Positions 31,586 to 38,963 of a stretch of 64,000 nt of DNA are shown one piece after another. Source of the DNA: Pirellulaceae bacterium (lineage in GTDB: Bacteria > Planctomycetota > Planctomycetia > Pirellulales > Pirellulaceae); assembly GCA_023382975.1 (NCBI GenBank), contig JAHDXO010000023.1, forward strand, positions 62,001 to 126,000, given 5' to 3'. Positions within the stretch are counted from its first letter, which is position 1; each line of letters starts with the position of its first letter. The translations under genes were made by a program, and so were the position numbers. The notes beneath the pieces were generated by a model. The model was not told the origin of the DNA, searched no databases, and saw nothing but the letters and a program-made list of their open reading frames with translations.

Positions 31586-33322
31586 ATGAGAATCGAGGTA
31601 AAGCGTATGCGACCACGACAACGTCGCCGAATTCGTGTGAATTCGGAAATCGGAATTCTCACGAATTCCGCCACAGGGGCTGCGTTGTTCTCGGCTGCAA
31701 TCCTGTCGTGGGTCGTCATCGGGCTTGCCTTGTCCGCGGCGTGTCACGCAGCGGAACCGGCCTTGCCCGTATTTACCGACGTGACCGAGCAGGCAGGGCT
31801 GAATGCAAAGCACGGTTTCGGGGACGATCAACTGAGCAACATCGTCGAAGGCACGGGCGCGGGGGCGGCGTTCTTCGATTACGACGGCGATGGCTGGATG
31901 GACGTCTATCTGCCCAACGGTGCATGGCTGCCGGACGTGAGCGACAATCGCAGTCGCCAGAACCGCGGCCGATTGAAGAACCGCTTGTTCCGAAACAACC
32001 GCGACGGCACCTTTACCGACATGACGGACCAGGCCGGTGTGGGCGACACCGGCTTCAGCTTCGGCTGCTCGGCGGCGGATTTCGACGGCGACGGGCACAT
32101 CGACCTCTACGTGCTGAACTACGGACCGAACGTTCTGTACCGCAACAACGGAGACGGAACGTTCACGGATGTGTCGAAGGCTTCGGGATTGGACAATCCT
32201 CGCTGGAGTCTGGCGGCGCCCTGGTTCGACTTCGACGGCGATGGTCGGCTGGACGTGTACGTCGTGAACTACCTGGCATACGATGCGGGCAAGTTCCGGT
32301 CCTTTTACGCGGCTTCCGGGTATCCCGGACCGCTCAGCTACAGCGGCCAACCGGACGCGCTGTACCGCAACAACGGCGACGGCACCTTCACCGAGGTGAC
32401 GAAGGAGGCCGGAGTGTTCAACCCGGACGGACGCGGGATGAGTGCGGCGGTCGGGGATCTGAACAACGACGGGCTGCTTGACATCTACGTCACCAACGAT
32501 GCCATGGAAAACTATTTCTATCGCAACGCCGGGGGCGGCAAGTTCGTCGAGGAGGCGCTGATCACGGGCTTGGCCTTCGGAGAGGGAGGGCAGGGCGTCT
32601 CGTCGATGGGACCGGTGATGGGCGACGTGGACCGTAACGGACTGCTCGACATCTTCATCCCCGACATGAACTACGGCTGCCTGATGATGAACCTGAACCG
32701 CGGCCAGTTCTTCCAGGACCGCACCGCACAAGCGCGGATCGCCGTGGTCTGCGGCCAGTACACGGGCTGGGGCGGTTTGCTGACCGACTACGACAACGAC
32801 GGTTTCCTGGATCTGTTCATTGCCAATGGAAACGCGCACTTCGAGTACACGCAGGCGGACGTCCTGCTGCGCAACGACGGCACCGGGCACTTCGTGGATG
32901 TTGCGGGCCAGTCGGGCGAGTATTTCCGGCAGAAATACGTCGGCCGCGGCGCGACGTGTGGCGATTTCGACAACGACGGCGACCTGGATCTGCTGATCGT
33001 CAACTTGAACGACCGGCCGCGTTTGCTGCGCAATGACGGGGGCAACGCCCGCAGTTGGCTGAAGGTGGTGGCCAAGTTACCCAACGGCCGCAGCGATGCG
33101 ATCGGGGCGCGGATTACCGTCCAGACAGGCAACCTCGTGCAAGTTCATGATCTGATCCCTGCCACCGGCTACCTGTCGCAGGTCGATCCGCGTCCACACT
33201 TCGGCCTTGGCGGCGCTCAGCGGGTCGATTCGGTGTACATTCGCTGGCCCGACGGCAGCATGGCGATTTTGGAAGACGTGGCCGCGAACCAGATTCTGAC
33301 GGTGGTCCAACGTGCGAAATAG
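31586..33322 (+). CDS. CRTAC1-family FG-GAP/UnbV protein
   Basis: This 578-residue exported protein carries many FG-GAP/VCBS calcium-binding propeller repeats: FFDYDGDGWMDVYLPN, CSAADFDGDGHIDLYVLNYG, PWFDFDGDGRLDVYVVNYLA, AVGDLNNDGLLDIYVTNDAM and others, each DxDxDGxxD-like. A C-terminal ASPIC/UnbV domain ends it (GARITVQTGN, RPHFGLGGAQRVDSVYIRWP). Such proteins are secreted or surface-associated and often sit with cytochrome genes in planctomycetes. The ATG is 19 bases after the previous stop, with AGAGGGA upstream. The region between start and signal-peptide core (about residues 15-28) is encoded by a palindromic repeat, giving an unusually long N-terminal segment. The stop overlaps the next GTG by 11 bases. 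Confidence 0.92.
   Translation: MRIEVKRMRPRQRRRIRVNSEIGILTNSATGAALFSAAILSWVVIGLALSAACHAAEPALPVFTDVTEQAGLNAKHGFGDDQLSNIVEGTGAGAAFFDYDGDGWMDVYLPNGAWLPDVSDNRSRQNRGRLKNRLFRNNRDGTFTDMTDQAGVGDTGFSFGCSAADFDGDGHIDLYVLNYGPNVLYRNNGDGTFTDVSKASGLDNPRWSLAAPWFDFDGDGRLDVYVVNYLAYDAGKFRSFYAASGYPGPLSYSGQPDALYRNNGDGTFTEVTKEAGVFNPDGRGMSAAVGDLNNDGLLDIYVTNDAMENYFYRNAGGGKFVEEALITGLAFGEGGQGVSSMGPVMGDVDRNGLLDIFIPDMNYGCLMMNLNRGQFFQDRTAQARIAVVCGQYTGWGGLLTDYDNDGFLDLFIANGNAHFEYTQADVLLRNDGTGHFVDVAGQSGEYFRQKYVGRGATCGDFDNDGDLDLLIVNLNDRPRLLRNDGGNARSWLKVVAKLPNGRSDAIGARITVQTGNLVQVHDLIPATGYLSQVDPRPHFGLGGAQRVDSVYIRWPDGSMAILEDVAANQILTVVQRAK
31627..31670. repeat. Hairpin repeat family B inside the CRTAC1 5' coding region
   Basis: Two adjacent 20-base palindromes, CCGAATTCGTGTGAATTCGG (31627-31646) and CGGAATTCTCACGAATTCCG (31651-31670), are separated by AAAT. 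Each folds on itself, and the pair can also fold together. The related copy at 60193-60253 has 22-bp perfect arms, and a half copy is at 52530-52548. Confidence 0.8.
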
Positions 33323-36206
33323 ACATCAACGCAACAATAGGTATGCTCTCCCCGCGACACCCGTGTTGTTCGCATGGCTGATGGTCGGGGGCTTGGCGTC
33401 GCCATTGCTGGCGGGATATCCCACGGAAAAGCATCCGTACTTCGTGGGCAACCAGCAGTGTGCCCAATGCCACGCCGGCGCAGGCATGGGACATCAGCAG
33501 AGCCTGTGGTGGCTGTCGAAACACGCCAAGGCGTACACTTCGTTGTCGACGCCCGAGGCGAAGAAGATCGCGCGGTTGAGCGGCGTGCCCGTCGAACCGC
33601 AACAGTCGCCGATCTGTCTGGGCTGCCACTCGACCAGTGCCGAAGCGGAGAACTGGGAACGTGAGGATACGTTCCAACTGCAACATGGCGTGCAGTGCGA
33701 GAAATGCCACGGGGCGGGCAGCGAGTACATGGACGAGGCGGTGATGATGGACCGCGAAGCCTCGCTGGCAGCCGGGTTGGCGATTCCCACCAAGGAAGAC
33801 TGCCGCGCGTGCCATCTGAGCAAAGGCTCGCACGACGCCGTGCTCGGGCCATCGAAATTCGACATCGACAAAGCTTGGGAGGCAATCGCACATCCCGCGC
33901 CAGATGACTGGAGTTATCCCGAAACAGTCCCGTTGCCCGAACCTGCCGATCCGACGCAACCGAGCCACACGGGCTCGCTCGCCTGCGGCCAGTGCCACGG
34001 CGGCCCGGAGAGCGGCTACCAGTACAGCCGGTGGTTGCGCAGCCCTCACGCCAACGCCTACGCGACGCTGGCTACCAGCAAAGCGCGCGAGATCGCCCGG
34101 CAGTCCGGAATCGATGGCGATCCGATGGGCGCCGCGGCGTGCTTGAAATGCCACACCACCGCGTACCACGACCCGGCCGGCGGTGTGGAAGCCGGTTACG
34201 CTCTGTTCGAAGGCGTCGGTTGCGAGGCGTGCCACGGCGCCGGCAGCGGCTACTCGCCCGAACCCGTGATGCGGAACAAGCAAGCTGCGATGCTGGCCGG
34301 ACTGAAGACCGTCACGCGCGACACGTGCCTGGATTGCCACGCCAACGCACACGGTAAGCCGTTCGACGTCGAGGCCGCGTGGCAGCAGATCCTGCACCCG
34401 ACCAAGCTTCCGCCGCCGCCCGAGGAAACGCGATACAAGACGCCCCAGAACATGGCATTCCATCCCGATGGCCGCGAACTGTACGTGACGTGCGAGGCTG
34501 CCGACTCGGTGGCCGTGATCGACGTTGCCCGGCAAATCAAGATCGCCGAAATCCCCGTCGGGGGCCAGCCGAACGATGTCACGTTCCATCCCGGCGGTCG
34601 ATGGGCCTATGTCAGCAACCGCCTGGACGACACGGTGTCGGTGATCGAAGTGGCGAGTCGCAGGGCCATCGCGACCATCCCCGTCGGCGACGAACCGCAC
34701 GGCGTGTTGACCGACCGCGATGGACGGCTGCTGTACGTGCTGAATACTTCGACCGACAGCATCTCGGTCATCGACACCCAGTCGCTGAACGAGGTCAAAC
34801 GGTTGGAGGCCTGCCGCAATCCGTGGGCGTTGTCGCTGTCGCCCGACGGCTCGCAGATCCTGGTGACCAATGCACTGTCGCGTTTCGTCCCATTTCGCCA
34901 GCCCCCGTTGTCCGAGGTGACCGTCATCGACACTCGGCGCGCGGTCGTCGAGGACCGCTGGCAGGTTCCCGAAGCGAACTTGATGATGGGTGTCGATTGG
35001 CATCCGAGCGGCGAGTACGGCCTGATCACCATGAACCGGACCAAGAACCTGGTTCCGATGACTCGCCTGCTGCAGGGCTGGACAATCACTAACGGCCTGG
35101 GTGTCGTGTGGCGGGACGGCCGCGTCGATCAAGTGCTGCTGGACGAACCGACGATGGCCTTTCCCGACCCGACAGGCATCGCCATCACGCCCGACGGGAA
35201 CCTGGCGCTGGTGACCAGTTCCGCATCCAACCGCGTCGCTGTGGTGGATCTGCAGCGGATGATTGGCATGATCCGAGGAGCGACGGACGAGCAGCGCAAA
35301 CGCATCCTGCCGAACCACTTGGGCAAGGCAACCGAGTTCGTCGTCAAGCACATCCAGACACCGCACAGTCCTCGCGGCGTGCGGATCGCGCCCGACGGTC
35401 GAACCGCGTGGGTGGCCAATGCCCTGGACGATTCGCTGACCGTTATCGACCTGCAGCGGTTGGACGTCGCCAGCCGGATCGATCTAGGCGGGCCGCGGGA
35501 GATCACTCAAGCCCGTTACGGGGAACGCCTGTTCCACAGTGCGAACATCACCTTCCAGCGCCAGTTCTCCTGCAACAGTTGCCATCCGGACGGCCACGTC
35601 GACGGCCTGACCTACGATATCGAGGCGGACGGGATCGGCGTCAATCCGGTCGACAACCGGACGCTCCGCGGCATCCTGGATACGGCGCCGTTCAAGTGGG
35701 AAGGCACGAACCCCAGCCTGTCGCGACAATGCGGGGCCCGGCTGGCGGTATTCTTCACCCGCATCCAGCCGTTCAATCCGACGGAGTTGGCCGCGGTGGA
35801 TCACTACATCTGCACCATTCCGCGTCCGCCCAACCGCTACCGGCCGCTGGGGACGGAATTGACCGAGGCGCAACGGCGCGGACGGCTGATGTTCGAACGG
35901 ACCCAGACGAATGACGGGCGAGTGATTCCGAAACAGGACCGCTGCGTCACCTGTCACTTCCCGCCGCTGTACACCGATCGCTTGCAGCACGACATCGGCA
36001 CCCGGATGCGGTTGGATACGCACGCGGTGTTCGACACGCCGCATTTGAACAACATTTATGACTCGGCACCCTATCTGCACAACGGCATCGCCGAGACGCT
36101 GGAAGAGATTTGGACCAAGTACAATCCGGACGACCGACACGGCGTCACCAACGACATGACCAAGGACCAGTTGAACGATCTGATCGAGTATCTCAAGACG
36201 CTATGA
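33312..36206 (+). CDS. Ten-haem cytochrome: tandem c554-like modules, YVTN propeller and MauG-like domain
   Basis: This 964-residue exported protein starts at GTG, overlapping the CRTAC1 gene by 11 bases. Ten CxxCH motifs are visible. A first tetrahaem module (CAQCH at 50, CLGCH about 102, CEKCH, CRACH 164) is followed by a clearly homologous second one (CGQCH 225, CLKCH, CEACH, CLDCH 339). Both modules have the 'SKHAKAY/SPHANAY' and 'CHGAGS.Y' patterns of cytochrome c554/NapC-type tetrahaems. Residues about 370-740 are a YVTN-type propeller (PDGRELYVTCEAADSVAVID, VGDEPHGVLTDRDGRLLYVL). The last part has CNSCH (754) and CVTCH (878), with TPFKWEGT and DTPHLNNIYDSAPYLHNG as in dihaem MauG/peroxidase relatives. 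The likely role is periplasmic electron transfer or peroxide/substrate oxidation. Confidence 0.9.
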   Translation: MRNRHQRNNRYALPATPVLFAWLMVGGLASPLLAGYPTEKHPYFVGNQQCAQCHAGAGMGHQQSLWWLSKHAKAYTSLSTPEAKKIARLSGVPVEPQQSPICLGCHSTSAEAENWEREDTFQLQHGVQCEKCHGAGSEYMDEAVMMDREASLAAGLAIPTKEDCRACHLSKGSHDAVLGPSKFDIDKAWEAIAHPAPDDWSYPETVPLPEPADPTQPSHTGSLACGQCHGGPESGYQYSRWLRSPHANAYATLATSKAREIARQSGIDGDPMGAAACLKCHTTAYHDPAGGVEAGYALFEGVGCEACHGAGSGYSPEPVMRNKQAAMLAGLKTVTRDTCLDCHANAHGKPFDVEAAWQQILHPTKLPPPPEETRYKTPQNMAFHPDGRELYVTCEAADSVAVIDVARQIKIAEIPVGGQPNDVTFHPGGRWAYVSNRLDDTVSVIEVASRRAIATIPVGDEPHGVLTDRDGRLLYVLNTSTDSISVIDTQSLNEVKRLEACRNPWALSLSPDGSQILVTNALSRFVPFRQPPLSEVTVIDTRRAVVEDRWQVPEANLMMGVDWHPSGEYGLITMNRTKNLVPMTRLLQGWTITNGLGVVWRDGRVDQVLLDEPTMAFPDPTGIAITPDGNLALVTSSASNRVAVVDLQRMIGMIRGATDEQRKRILPNHLGKATEFVVKHIQTPHSPRGVRIAPDGRTAWVANALDDSLTVIDLQRLDVASRIDLGGPREITQARYGERLFHSANITFQRQFSCNSCHPDGHVDGLTYDIEADGIGVNPVDNRTLRGILDTAPFKWEGTNPSLSRQCGARLAVFFTRIQPFNPTELAAVDHYICTIPRPPNRYRPLGTELTEAQRRGRLMFERTQTNDGRVIPKQDRCVTCHFPPLYTDRLQHDIGTRMRLDTHAVFDTPHLNNIYDSAPYLHNGIAETLEEIWTKYNPDDRHGVTNDMTKDQLNDLIEYLKTL

Positions 36207-36227
36207 TTTTCGCGAAGGAACCATCGC

Positions 36228-37514
36228 ATGACGTTTTTTCCCACGCTGATGCAGTTCGCGGAGTGTGTCCTTCCGCTGCTCGCCCGAGTACCAGACCCCC
36301 GTTCGGCGCCCGGGGGCCACAAGAGGTTCGCAGTTTGCGTCCTGCCGCTGATTGCCTGGGCAGTTGCGGGTCTGCTTGTCGACGCTTCCGCGGACGAAAC
36401 GCGGACCGCAGCCGCGTCTGCCGCCGCTCCTGTCCCGACGAAGCCCGTCGAAGTGCCGGACGATCATCTGCCCTATGTCTACACCGACTGGGAACACTTC
36501 ACCGTTGAGGACGGACTGCCGAACGACCACATCTTCGCGGTCAAGGTGGACGGGGACCGAGTCTGGGTCGGCACCGAGGACGGCTTGGCCTGTTACGACA
36601 AGCGGACCGGCAAGTTCCGCGCCTGGAAGGAAGCGGACGGGCTGCCTTTCCAGGTCGTTTCGGCGCTGGATGTCGACCGCAAGACGGGCGACCTGTGGGT
36701 CGGCATGTTCGGCGGCGGGCTGGCCCGTTTCAGCGGCGGGCGGTTCGATCATTTCCACCAATTGAACAGCGGCTTGGTCAACGACGTGGTGTATGGCGTA
36801 GCGGTCGAAAACGACCATGTTTGGGCTGCGACGACGGCCGGCGCCAGCCGCTACAACACGGTCAGCAAGAATTGGAAGATCTTCACCGAGAAGAACGCTC
36901 CGATGGAAGAGATCTGGAACTACGGCGTTTCGTACAATGATGGCAAAGTCTACCTGGGCGTGTGGGGCAGTGGCGTGCTGGAATTCGACGTCGCCTCCGA
37001 ACGTTGGAATGTCTACCTGGATCCCGACGGCGAGATGGAGATCGACCTGTACCGCGACGACGGAATCGTCCATGTCATCACGACGGGAACCAGTTACGTC
37101 GAGAAGATTCTCTGGGTCTCGACGTACTTCGGCATGAGCCGCTACGACGGGCGAAACTGGCGAGGCTATTTCTCGCACGAAACCGGGTTGCCCAGCAATT
37201 TCGCCAATGCGGTCAAGGGCCGCAGCGCGAACGAAGGCTGGTACGCGACGGATCGCGGCATCGGCGCGGTCGTCGACTATCCGACCGACACCTGGGTGAC
37301 CTACACGATGGACACGAAAACGCAAGGTGGCCGAGCGGTGATTCGACGCGGTAGCCGAGTCCTGAAAACCATCGAACTCGAAAAGTGTCTGCCACACAAT
37401 TACGCGCTGTGGGTCGAATTCGACGGCGACGACGTCTGGATCGGCACCTCGAAAGGCTTGGCCCGCGGTCGCGGCACAGGATATTATCCTCGACTGAAGG
37501 AAGTGAAGCCATGA
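36228..37514 (+). CDS. Free-standing two-component-type sensor propeller (Reg_prop repeats)
   Basis: This 428-residue protein starts at an ATG with AAGGAA upstream. After a hydrophobic N-terminus it has repeated propeller strands of the Reg_prop type: FTVEDGLPNDHIFAVKVDGD, VWVGTEDGLACYD, LWVGMFGGGLARF, VWAATTAGASRYN, GLPSNFANAVKG. In other bacteria these form the sensor half of hybrid histidine kinases, but here there is no kinase, receiver or DNA-binding domain. An exported binding propeller is therefore likely. Residues about 22-31 (DPRSAPGGHK region) come from an inserted hairpin repeat that splits a duplicated CVLPLLA/CVLPLIA hydrophobic stretch. The stop codon overlaps the next ATG (ATGA, 37511-37514). 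Confidence 0.85.
   Translation: MTFFPTLMQFAECVLPLLARVPDPRSAPGGHKRFAVCVLPLIAWAVAGLLVDASADETRTAAASAAAPVPTKPVEVPDDHLPYVYTDWEHFTVEDGLPNDHIFAVKVDGDRVWVGTEDGLACYDKRTGKFRAWKEADGLPFQVVSALDVDRKTGDLWVGMFGGGLARFSGGRFDHFHQLNSGLVNDVVYGVAVENDHVWAATTAGASRYNTVSKNWKIFTEKNAPMEEIWNYGVSYNDGKVYLGVWGSGVLEFDVASERWNVYLDPDGEMEIDLYRDDGIVHVITTGTSYVEKILWVSTYFGMSRYDGRNWRGYFSHETGLPSNFANAVKGRSANEGWYATDRGIGAVVDYPTDTWVTYTMDTKTQGGRAVIRRGSRVLKTIELEKCLPHNYALWVEFDGDDVWIGTSKGLARGRGTGYYPRLKEVKP
36293..36320. repeat. Hairpin repeat family C, copy 3, inside coding sequence
   Basis: AGACCCCCG, loop TTCGGCGC, CGGGGGCCAC. Compared with copy 2 the stem carries a paired exchange (C-G instead of G-C). It lies in the N-terminal coding region of the Reg_prop protein. 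Confidence 0.78.
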
Positions 37515-38935
37515 CGCGAAAAAATGATCTGACAATCGCTCTGGTTGTCGTGCTGTCCGTTGCGGGTCGGGTCGGGTTGTCGTACGCCGACACGCCCTCG
37601 CCGGACGGAGAGGTCTCCGTCACGCCCGCCATGCAGGAAGTGCTGAGGAAGATCGATACCGATTGTCCGTACGATGTTCCCGACTTGCCATTGAAGGAAG
37701 ACGCAACCTACGCGAACACCGCCCACGTGCTGGCGCCGTTCCGCCATGTCGAACCGTTCATGCGGCATTTCCTGGTCCAGTTGGAATACACCGGTCCCGG
37801 CCGCGCGAAGCCTGAACCGGAGCGCATCGAGAGCGTCAGACTGGGCTTCATCGGGCCGATCGAGGCGACCGTTTCGGTCGCAACCGGCGGCAAGAGCCAC
37901 GGCGAGGACTTAGGAAAGAAAATGCTGCAAGGGGCGCAGTTGGCCATCGAGCACGCCAACGCGGCGGGCGGATACCAGAAGCGCCGGGTGCCGTTCGAAT
38001 TGGTCGTTCGCAACGACAACGGTCTGTGGGGCTCGTCCGGCAACGAGATCATCGACATGGCCTACCGAGACAAAGTGTGGGCCATCCTCGGCACGATCGA
38101 CGGCGCCAATTCGCACATCGCCATCCGCGTGGCCCTGAAGATCGAAATCCCCATGATGAACTCGGGCGATACCGATCCGACGCTGATGGAAACCAACATC
38201 CCCTGGATCGTGCGTTGCATCGGCGATGACCGTCAGATGGCATACCTGCTGGTCGACACCATGTACCGGAAGTTCGACTTCAAGCGGGTGGGGATCATCC
38301 GGGCGAGCAACCGCTTCGGACGTTTCGGCGTGCGGGAGATCAACGACGGCAGCCGTCGCTTGGGTCGGCCGATCGCTGTCGAGATGGCCTATCCGCTGGG
38401 CGCGGAGGACGTGTCGCTGCAACTGGAACGTCTCGAACAGGCTGGCGTGGACGCGGTGGTTCACTGGGGCGACGCCGAGGACGGGGCGCGCGTACTGAAC
38501 CAGATGCGTGCCCGAGGCATGAAGCAGCCGTTTTTCGCCAACGACCGCTGTGTCTCCGACCGGTTTGTGGAGATCGCCGGCGCGAACGCCGAGGGAGTTG
38601 TCTGCGGCTTTCCCTGGAATCCCGACCGGGCGTGTCCCCGGCTGGATGCCTTCCGCGCCGCGTTTCGCGCCAGGTTCAACGAGGAACCCGAGACGTACGC
38701 CGCGCACGCCTACGACGGCACGAACCTGTTGATCTGGGCCGTGCAGGTCGCGGGTTTGAACCGGGCCAAAATCCGCGACGCGCTGGCGCACCGCACCGAA
38801 TCCTGGCCGGGCGTGACGGGCGACATTCCGTTTAGCGCGGCGTTGGACGACGCCGGCGAGGTGTTCCTGGCCAAACGCGAAGACGGCCGTTGGCGATACT
38901 ACTCGCGCGAGGAACTCGAAATCCCCGCCGAGTGA
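37511..38935 (+). CDS. ABC-type branched-chain amino-acid-like solute-binding protein
   Basis: This 474-residue protein has an N-terminal signal segment (LTIALVVVLSVAGRVGLSYA). An unusual N-terminal region of about 100 residues (FRHVEPFMRHFLVQLEYTGPG) precedes a type I periplasmic-binding fold of the Peripla_BP_6 family. That fold shows VRLGFIGPIEA, KKMLQGAQLAIEHANAAGGY, KVWAILGTIDGANSHIAIRV, IPMMNSGDTDPTL and TYAAHAYDGTNLLIWAVQVA. No transporter permease or ATPase genes accompany it. The extended N-terminus and its coupling to the Reg_prop protein (4-base overlap) suggest ligand sensing or delivery to the cytochrome proteins, not classical uptake. The amide/amino-acid specificity of relatives such as LivJ/AmiC is only a guide. 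Confidence 0.85.
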   Translation: MTRKNDLTIALVVVLSVAGRVGLSYADTPSPDGEVSVTPAMQEVLRKIDTDCPYDVPDLPLKEDATYANTAHVLAPFRHVEPFMRHFLVQLEYTGPGRAKPEPERIESVRLGFIGPIEATVSVATGGKSHGEDLGKKMLQGAQLAIEHANAAGGYQKRRVPFELVVRNDNGLWGSSGNEIIDMAYRDKVWAILGTIDGANSHIAIRVALKIEIPMMNSGDTDPTLMETNIPWIVRCIGDDRQMAYLLVDTMYRKFDFKRVGIIRASNRFGRFGVREINDGSRRLGRPIAVEMAYPLGAEDVSLQLERLEQAGVDAVVHWGDAEDGARVLNQMRARGMKQPFFANDRCVSDRFVEIAGANAEGVVCGFPWNPDRACPRLDAFRAAFRARFNEEPETYAAHAYDGTNLLIWAVQVAGLNRAKIRDALAHRTESWPGVTGDIPFSAALDDAGEVFLAKREDGRWRYYSREELEIPAE

Positions 38936-38963
38936 CCTTCCGCCGCACGTTGCGGTTTGTGCC

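Noticed and set aside
33114-35366. 750-codon minus-strand frame opposite the ten-haem cytochrome
   Set aside because: Shadow of a gene with ten CxxCH motifs and propeller repeats; no ribosome-binding site or domain of its own.
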